From NCBI RefSeq assembly GCF_030034735.1, contig NZ_CP125370.1:3844001-3908000 (forward strand): 64,000 bases of DNA, given 5' to 3'. The translations under genes and the position numbers were made by a program. Origin of the DNA: Paenibacillus sp. RC334 (GTDB lineage Bacteria; Bacillota; Bacilli; Paenibacillales; Paenibacillaceae). Position 1 is the first letter of the stretch; each line of letters starts with the position of its first letter. The notes beneath the pieces were generated by a model that saw nothing but the letters and a program-made list of their open reading frames with translations, ran no database searches and was not told where the DNA came from. Positions 60,273 to 64,000 of this stretch are shown piece by piece.

Positions 60273-60299
60273 CTCACTTGCCTCCTTAGTATATCAGCC

Positions 60300-60581
60300 G
60301 TTCAAAAAATTGGAAATCTAATTTTGCACAAAAAAAGGGACTTAAGATGGATATTCATCTCAAGTCCCTGATTCTTTCAGAGTAAATTATTGATCCATTA
60401 AGTCCAATTTACATTATCATAAAATGTCTTACCTTTATTTGTCCAGTTCCTCCGTCACATCATCCCATAGCACTGCCGCCACCTTCTCCAACAGATACTC
60501 CAGCTTCAGGTTCAGTAGCTATCCAATTGGAACTCGCTCTACTCCCCACATAAACAAAAGATGAGCCTGATTATTTGTTTC
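60300..60581 (-). other. Intergenic region with a terminator and a decayed reading frame
   Basis: A hairpin GGGACTTAAGATG..CATCTCAAGTCCC (60338-60371) could end the upstream transcript on either strand. Minus-strand frames in 60425-60560 spell plausible but start-less protein tails (for example 'NLKLEYLLEKVAAVLWDDVT' ending in stop at about 60437), so this is probably the remnant of a gene formerly linked to the Imm22-like protein. Confidence 0.45.
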
Positions 60582-60965
60582 TCATTTGTTAATACAATAA
60601 GGATAAGCCGTTAAAAAGCGCATTTTGTCGCCATTTTTTTCAGATAGACCGCTTGTATTACAATCATATATAAAGAACAACGAATTATATTTGCCATCTA
60701 TTTTACTCAAATCATGTAATAGTGGAGATAAAAAAGAATCAACAAAGGAAACATCTTTTATACCATTATCTGCCCCATCCATCAGAAAGACTCCTTCAGC
60801 AAAATCTTCGTCAAAATCATCTATTTCATGGTCATTTAAAAAATCGCTAAAAACATCCTCATTCTCATCTTCCGGGTATTTAATCTCAACATATTCAAAT
60901 AACTCATCATCAGAGGCAAAGTGACCGTACCAGACGGACACCATATTTTTTTCAAAGCAATTCAT
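60582..60965 (-). CDS. Imm22-like immunity protein
   Basis: 127 residues, strongly acidic (MNCFEKNMVSVWYGHFASDD). The pattern 'VSVWYGHFASDDELFEYVEI', 'DVFSDFLNDHEIDDFDEDFA' and 'EGVFLMDG' fits what I know as immunity protein family 22, which protects against a cognate polymorphic toxin. No toxin gene is adjacent, so it may be an orphan immunity gene. The remnant downstream (60425-60560) may be what is left of a partner. It is outside the cassette array on the integrase side. Confidence 0.65.
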   Translation of the reverse strand: MNCFEKNMVSVWYGHFASDDELFEYVEIKYPEDENEDVFSDFLNDHEIDDFDEDFAEGVFLMDGADNGIKDVSFVDSFLSPLLHDLSKIDGKYNSLFFIYDCNTSGLSEKNGDKMRFLTAYPYCINK

Positions 60966-61057
60966 ATCTCACCCCGCTAAATTTCAGTTTATACGTTTAA
61001 TCTATCTGTATCCCGCACCAGCCACCATGCCCTCTACCCCACAACAGCTGTTGAAGG

Positions 61058-61086
61058 TAAAAAGCCCGCGCTGATCGCGGGCTTTG
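61058..61086 (-). terminator. Terminator of the chemotaxis receptor gene
   Basis: AAAGCCCGCG-atcag-CGCGGGCTTTTT on the minus strand, about 40 bp after the MCP stop. Confidence 0.8.
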
Positions 61087-61122
61087 CTGAATATTTAGTC
61101 AAAATCATGCCTAATAGACTTG

Positions 61123-63186
61123 TTACTCGACCTTAAACTGTTTTAATTCGTCTTGAAGCTTATTGGACAATTGGTTTAATTGTTTGGATAGTTCAGCAAC
61201 CTGCTCGATGCTATCCAATTGTTCCTGCGTGCTGGCGCTAACCTCTTCGGTTGAAGCGGAATTCTCCTCCGTGGTGGAAGAGATTATTTCCAGCGCCTGC
61301 AAAATCTCATCTTTGTGCTTGTGGACTTTGGAGGTGTTGTTGCTAATCTGGATCATTCGCAATTTCAAATCTTCCAAATCCTTGTTAATGCTAAAGAATA
61401 CTTGCTTGGTGTTCTTCACCGATCTGGCATTTTCTTCTGCAATTTTCAGGCCGTGAGCCGTATGCTCAACCGATACGCTGGTTTTTTCTTCAATCACACG
61501 TACCTTCTTGTAGATTTCCTGTGTCGCCAGTGCCGTCTGCTCAGCCAGCTTGCGAACCTCCCCGGCAACAACGGCAAAGCCTTTGCCCTGTTCTCCTGCA
61601 CGTGCAGCTTCAATGGAAGCATTGAGTGCCAGCAGGTTGGTCTGCGTTGCAATTTGGTTGACCGTATCCACGATGCTCGAAATCTCATGACGGCTCAGAT
61701 CAATATCCTGAATAATAGACGACATCGCTTGTGTGGAATTGTGATTTTCTTCAGCCCATCTGGATAACTGATCTACTACAGCAAGCCCCTGTCCGCTTTG
61801 CTCAGCAGAGATTTGCACCATCGTTTCGATGGCTTTGGCATCATTGGCAATTTCGTCAATTTGGCCGGATAATGCTCCGGTTTTTTGTAAAATGTTATCC
61901 GTTTCGATGGACTGGTAGTTCGTCGCATTGGCAATTTCATTGATTGCTGTTGCAGTATCGTTCATCGTGACCGCGGTTCTGGAAGATATGGATTGCAGAT
62001 CGTGAGAAGACTGATTCAAGACTTGAGCTGAGCCACCCACCATTTGGAGCATGCCTTGAATTTTTTGAACCATGGTGTAAACTCCTTGAGAAATTTGCCC
62101 GATTTCGTTGTTGGAATGCGTATCAAACTGAACGGTTAAATCTCCATCTTCAATCAGCTTGATTTTTGCGAGCAACTTCGGTATCGATCTCAACAGATAA
62201 CGGAGCGTTATATAACAAATCACAACCAGCAGGATGGTGGCTGCGGCAAAACCGCCAATGGTAAGCCAAGTAAAGGCTTTTAATTCTGTGAGCACCTCTT
62301 GCTCAGAAATGGTTAAGCCTACGGACCACCCGGTATCTTTACTGGTTGCATACCCGATATAACGACGTTCTCCATTGTCATTAATCAGCTGTACTCCGGA
62401 CTCGCCGGCAATCATTTTCTTTCCGATCTCCCCAAGATCACCTGTGCTTTCGTTAATCTTTTCTTTCAACACTTTAGTCTGATCGGGGTGATACAAAATA
62501 TCACCTGTTTTGGATGCAAGAATCGAATAACCAGTGCTTCCAAGCGAATAGCTTTGCATAAGGGCAGGGATATCTTTGAAGGCAATATCAGCTGCTGCAA
62601 ATCCAATTAATTGGTTACTGTTATCTTTGATCGGATAGAAAATACCCATGAGCACACTACCCGTAGCGACGTCAATATAGGGATCCGAGTAGTATAAACC
62701 GTTTGCTTCAACAGCTGGCTTGAAGAACGGACGTTTTTGGATATCGTAATCCGGTTTGGAAGCAGCACCATCATTCTGAAGAAAGAAGCCTTTGCCAGAT
62801 ATTCCTGCAATCCAGGCGTCGGCAAAAGATGGCTCTGCCTTTACAATGGCTGCCAGAGTTGCTTCTGTTTCCGCAGCATATGGAGAAGTTTTCACCATTT
62901 CTGACGATTGGGTTGTTTCTATGTATTGCTGAAAAAGGTTGTTCGTTGACATTTGTTTGACAAGCGATCCCTTTTCCTTAAACAACGCATCGAATTGACT
63001 GACGATGGCCTGCGTCTTCGTCTGGAGCATGGCCTCTTGCTGCTTGATAAGTATGCTTTGCGTGCTTGCAAACATGAACGTCCCCAAGGTTGCAAAGACG
63101 ACAACGATAATGACTAACAACACAATGGCTAATGTGTTCGCAATGCTGGATGATCTGAATACGCGCTTTTTAATATTTTGTGACAT
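61123..63186 (-). CDS. Methyl-accepting chemotaxis protein with dCache-type sensor
   Basis: 687 residues from the ATG at 63186 ([20 protein letters not shown]) behind GGGGGGATGG; the frame extends 30 codons upstream without a ribosome binding site. TM1 is about 15-40, followed by an extracellular double Cache domain (about 55-300: '[20 protein letters not shown]', '[20 protein letters not shown]', '[10 protein letters not shown]'). TM2 is '[20 protein letters not shown]', then HAMP ('[20 protein letters not shown]') and a long signalling coiled coil with the hairpin tip '[20 protein letters not shown]'. It binds a small ligand, probably an amino acid or organic acid, and controls CheA. Confidence 0.94.
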   Translation of the reverse strand: MSQNIKKRVFRSSSIANTLAIVLLVIIVVVFATLGTFMFASTQSILIKQQEAMLQTKTQAIVSQFDALFKEKGSLVKQMSTNNLFQQYIETTQSSEMVKTSPYAAETEATLAAIVKAEPSFADAWIAGISGKGFFLQNDGAASKPDYDIQKRPFFKPAVEANGLYYSDPYIDVATGSVLMGIFYPIKDNSNQLIGFAAADIAFKDIPALMQSYSLGSTGYSILASKTGDILYHPDQTKVLKEKINESTGDLGEIGKKMIAGESGVQLINDNGERRYIGYATSKDTGWSVGLTISEQEVLTELKAFTWLTIGGFAAATILLVVICYITLRYLLRSIPKLLAKIKLIEDGDLTVQFDTHSNNEIGQISQGVYTMVQKIQGMLQMVGGSAQVLNQSSHDLQSISSRTAVTMNDTATAINEIANATNYQSIETDNILQKTGALSGQIDEIANDAKAIETMVQISAEQSGQGLAVVDQLSRWAEENHNSTQAMSSIIQDIDLSRHEISSIVDTVNQIATQTNLLALNASIEAARAGEQGKGFAVVAGEVRKLAEQTALATQEIYKKVRVIEEKTSVSVEHTAHGLKIAEENARSVKNTKQVFFSINKDLEDLKLRMIQISNNTSKVHKHKDEILQALEIISSTTEENSASTEEVSASTQEQLDSIEQVAELSKQLNQLSNKLQDELKQFKVE

Positions 63187-63317
63187 GCTGCCATCCCCCC
63201 GAGGAGTATTGAGCGAAAAGCTCTTAGATAATATGTCGGAAGTTTGCAGTTGTTTTAATAGGTTTTTAGTATACACAATTTAAAGTTTTGCTATCTTCGT
63301 CTTACTGCCACTGCTCC
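63187..63317. other. Upstream region of the chemotaxis receptor gene
   Basis: Holds the MCP ribosome binding site and presumably its promoter. No separate gene. Confidence 0.5.
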
Positions 63318-63420
63318 AGGCGCATCCACCTGTCCTAATCTATTGGCCATGAATGAAGCTGGGTTTAGTAATGTAAGGTGCTACCCAGGGAGCTGGAGCG
63401 ACGGGTTTAGCTGGCGAGGA
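63318..63420 (+). pseudogene. Remnant of a sulfurtransferase C-terminus
   Basis: The plus strand reads '..GASTCPNLLAMNEAGFSN' and 'VRCYPGSWSDGFSW', a clear relative of 'GVSACPNVLALGEAGFSK' and 'VRLYPGSWSDWIS' near the end of the gene at 13924-14772. No start, no catalytic Cys context upstream (the CGSG loop is lost) and a quick run into a terminator. A decayed paralogue fragment of about 34 codons. Confidence 0.75.
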
Positions 63421-63436
63421 GTGAGTAAGAGGATAC

Positions 63437-63471
63437 AGCGAAAAGCCCGCGGGAGACGCGGGCTTTTTGTG
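63437..63471. terminator. Bidirectional terminator
   Basis: AAAAGCCCGCG-ggaga-CGCGGGCTTTTT; U-tract on both strands. Likely ends the minus-strand binding-protein gene (stop at 63527). Confidence 0.8.
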
Positions 63472-63526
63472 CTGCGGTTTTAGAGACTATGCCGATTCTA
63501 AACCGGACGGAATACTGGGACCTAGC

Positions 63527-64000
63527 TCATTTCGTAATCGCCGCAACAACCTGATCAACCAGCGCTTTCGATGAGATGGGACCGCCAAACGTCCATGTCT
63601 TGCTGTCCAATGCATAAATGCGTTTTTCTTTGACAAAATTCAGGCCGTTCCAGACCGAATTATTTTTCAGCGCTGCTCCGAAAACATCATCGTTCGGCTG
63701 CACAATATAGATGAAGTTGCTGTCCTGAACGGCAGACAACGCTTCAATGCCAACGGTTGAAAAACCATACTGTTCAAGCTTGTCCGGCTTCCAATCGTTA
63801 ATCAGCCCGCTCTTCGCCAGTGTCCCGGCGACCACCGAGTTATCCGAAAACATGCGCAGGCTGGCCGCATTTTGATAAGTGAACGCCTGTGTCAGAATGT
63901 AGTGGAAATCCGCTTTACCAGCAGCGGCGAGCTTTTCTTTGGCTTCCGCATAATGCTGATCCAACTCCTTCAGCACCTGCTTCGCTTTGTCTTCTTTTCC
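63527..64000 (-). CDS. Iron-siderophore ABC transporter substrate-binding protein (FecB/FhuD type), 5' part outside window
   Basis: The minus-strand frame is open to the window edge, so the visible ~157 residues are the C-terminal lobe: 'VLKELDQHYAEAKEKLAAAG', 'FSDNSVVAGTLAKSGLINDW', 'STVGIEALSAVQDSNFIYIV', 'NDDVFGAALKNNSVWNGLNF', 'VKEKRIYALDSKTWTFGGPI' and 'SSKALVDQVVAAITK'. This is the typical end of class III binding proteins for ferric hydroxamates or citrate. The lipoprotein signal and N-lobe must lie beyond 64000. Confidence 0.85.
   Translation of the reverse strand, partial: GKEDKAKQVLKELDQHYAEAKEKLAAAGKADFHYILTQAFTYQNAASLRMFSDNSVVAGTLAKSGLINDWKPDKLEQYGFSTVGIEALSAVQDSNFIYIVQPNDDVFGAALKNNSVWNGLNFVKEKRIYALDSKTWTFGGPISSKALVDQVVAAITK

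Noticed and set aside
60281..60316. TTTCCA - 17 bp - TATACT as integrase promoter
   Set aside because: The -10 abuts the AAGGAGG ribosome binding site, so transcription would start within or after it. The real promoter must be further upstream.
60260..60330. LexA box controlling the integrase
   Set aside because: No CGAAC-n4-GTTCG-type palindrome is visible; the TTGAACGGCTGATA string lacks the second half.
60425..60560. In-frame TGA as selenocysteine in the minus-strand remnant
   Set aside because: No start codon, no SECIS-like hairpin and no conserved family; a decayed frame is simpler.

Overview
The window looks like a chromosomal segment of a Paenibacillus-type endospore former (P. polymyxa-like). 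Supporting this are an SLH-anchored extracellular nuclease, the acetylated diaminopimelate pathway genes (dapH, a YkuR-like deacetylase, patA), YesM/YesN and LplB/YtcP-type sugar-uptake genes, strong GGAGG ribosome binding sites and a cassette-borne ExsC-like exosporium protein. The genus is inferred from gene content; no marker RNA is present.

Layout. 1-16.3 kb is ordinary chromosome: a partial VOC protein, the nuclease, patA, a potABCD polyamine importer, the deacetylase and dapH, a lipoprotein, an EamA exporter, a two-domain sulfurtransferase and an FAD amine oxidoreductase. 16.3-59.1 kb is a long array of small, AT-rich, mostly unrelated genes, almost all on the minus strand. They are separated by 29 full and 2 partial copies of a 95-170 bp imperfect palindrome. 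Each palindrome begins with a YYYAAC-type core and ends with a GTTRRRY-type core, and it carries conserved inner arms and variable hairpins: the architecture of integron attC sites. At the proximal end lies a tyrosine recombinase (59133-60272), followed by a candidate attI (59029-59100). I read the whole as a sedentary chromosomal integron in a Gram-positive bacterium, with an integrase that lacks the usual integron-specific insertion, carries an unusual N-terminal module and points toward its cassettes.

Cassette contents. The first cassette is a complete type I toxin-antitoxin unit (30-residue holin-like toxin, convergent antisense RNA, shared terminator). Others encode likely defence proteins: nuclease+SIR2, a TIR-like NAD-type effector, Mrr-like and DpnII/MboI-like nucleases, a DUF6602-like nuclease, and HEPN/DUF4145/DUF5677-like proteins. 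There are also two retropepsin/partner pairs, two XRE regulator/small protein modules with their own divergent promoters, two GNAT acetyltransferases, an ExsC-like protein and a catalytically dead tyrosine-recombinase-like protein. Several cassette genes carry single frameshifts or a nonsense codon.

Interruptions. A 7.5 kb sugar ABC-transporter/two-component block (19.3-26.8 kb) splits the distal part of the array. A 5,795 bp IS3-type composite transposon (46819-52613) with a 5 bp target duplication has split a 239-residue cassette gene; its passenger is GC-rich, proteobacterial-looking DNA (dinucleotide-binding reductase, SDR, an XRE-TetR chimera). An IS256-family element (56371-57729) with an 8 bp duplication sits in another cassette. 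60.3-64 kb returns to chromosome: an Imm22-like protein, a methyl-accepting chemotaxis protein, a sulfurtransferase remnant and the end of an iron-siderophore binding protein.
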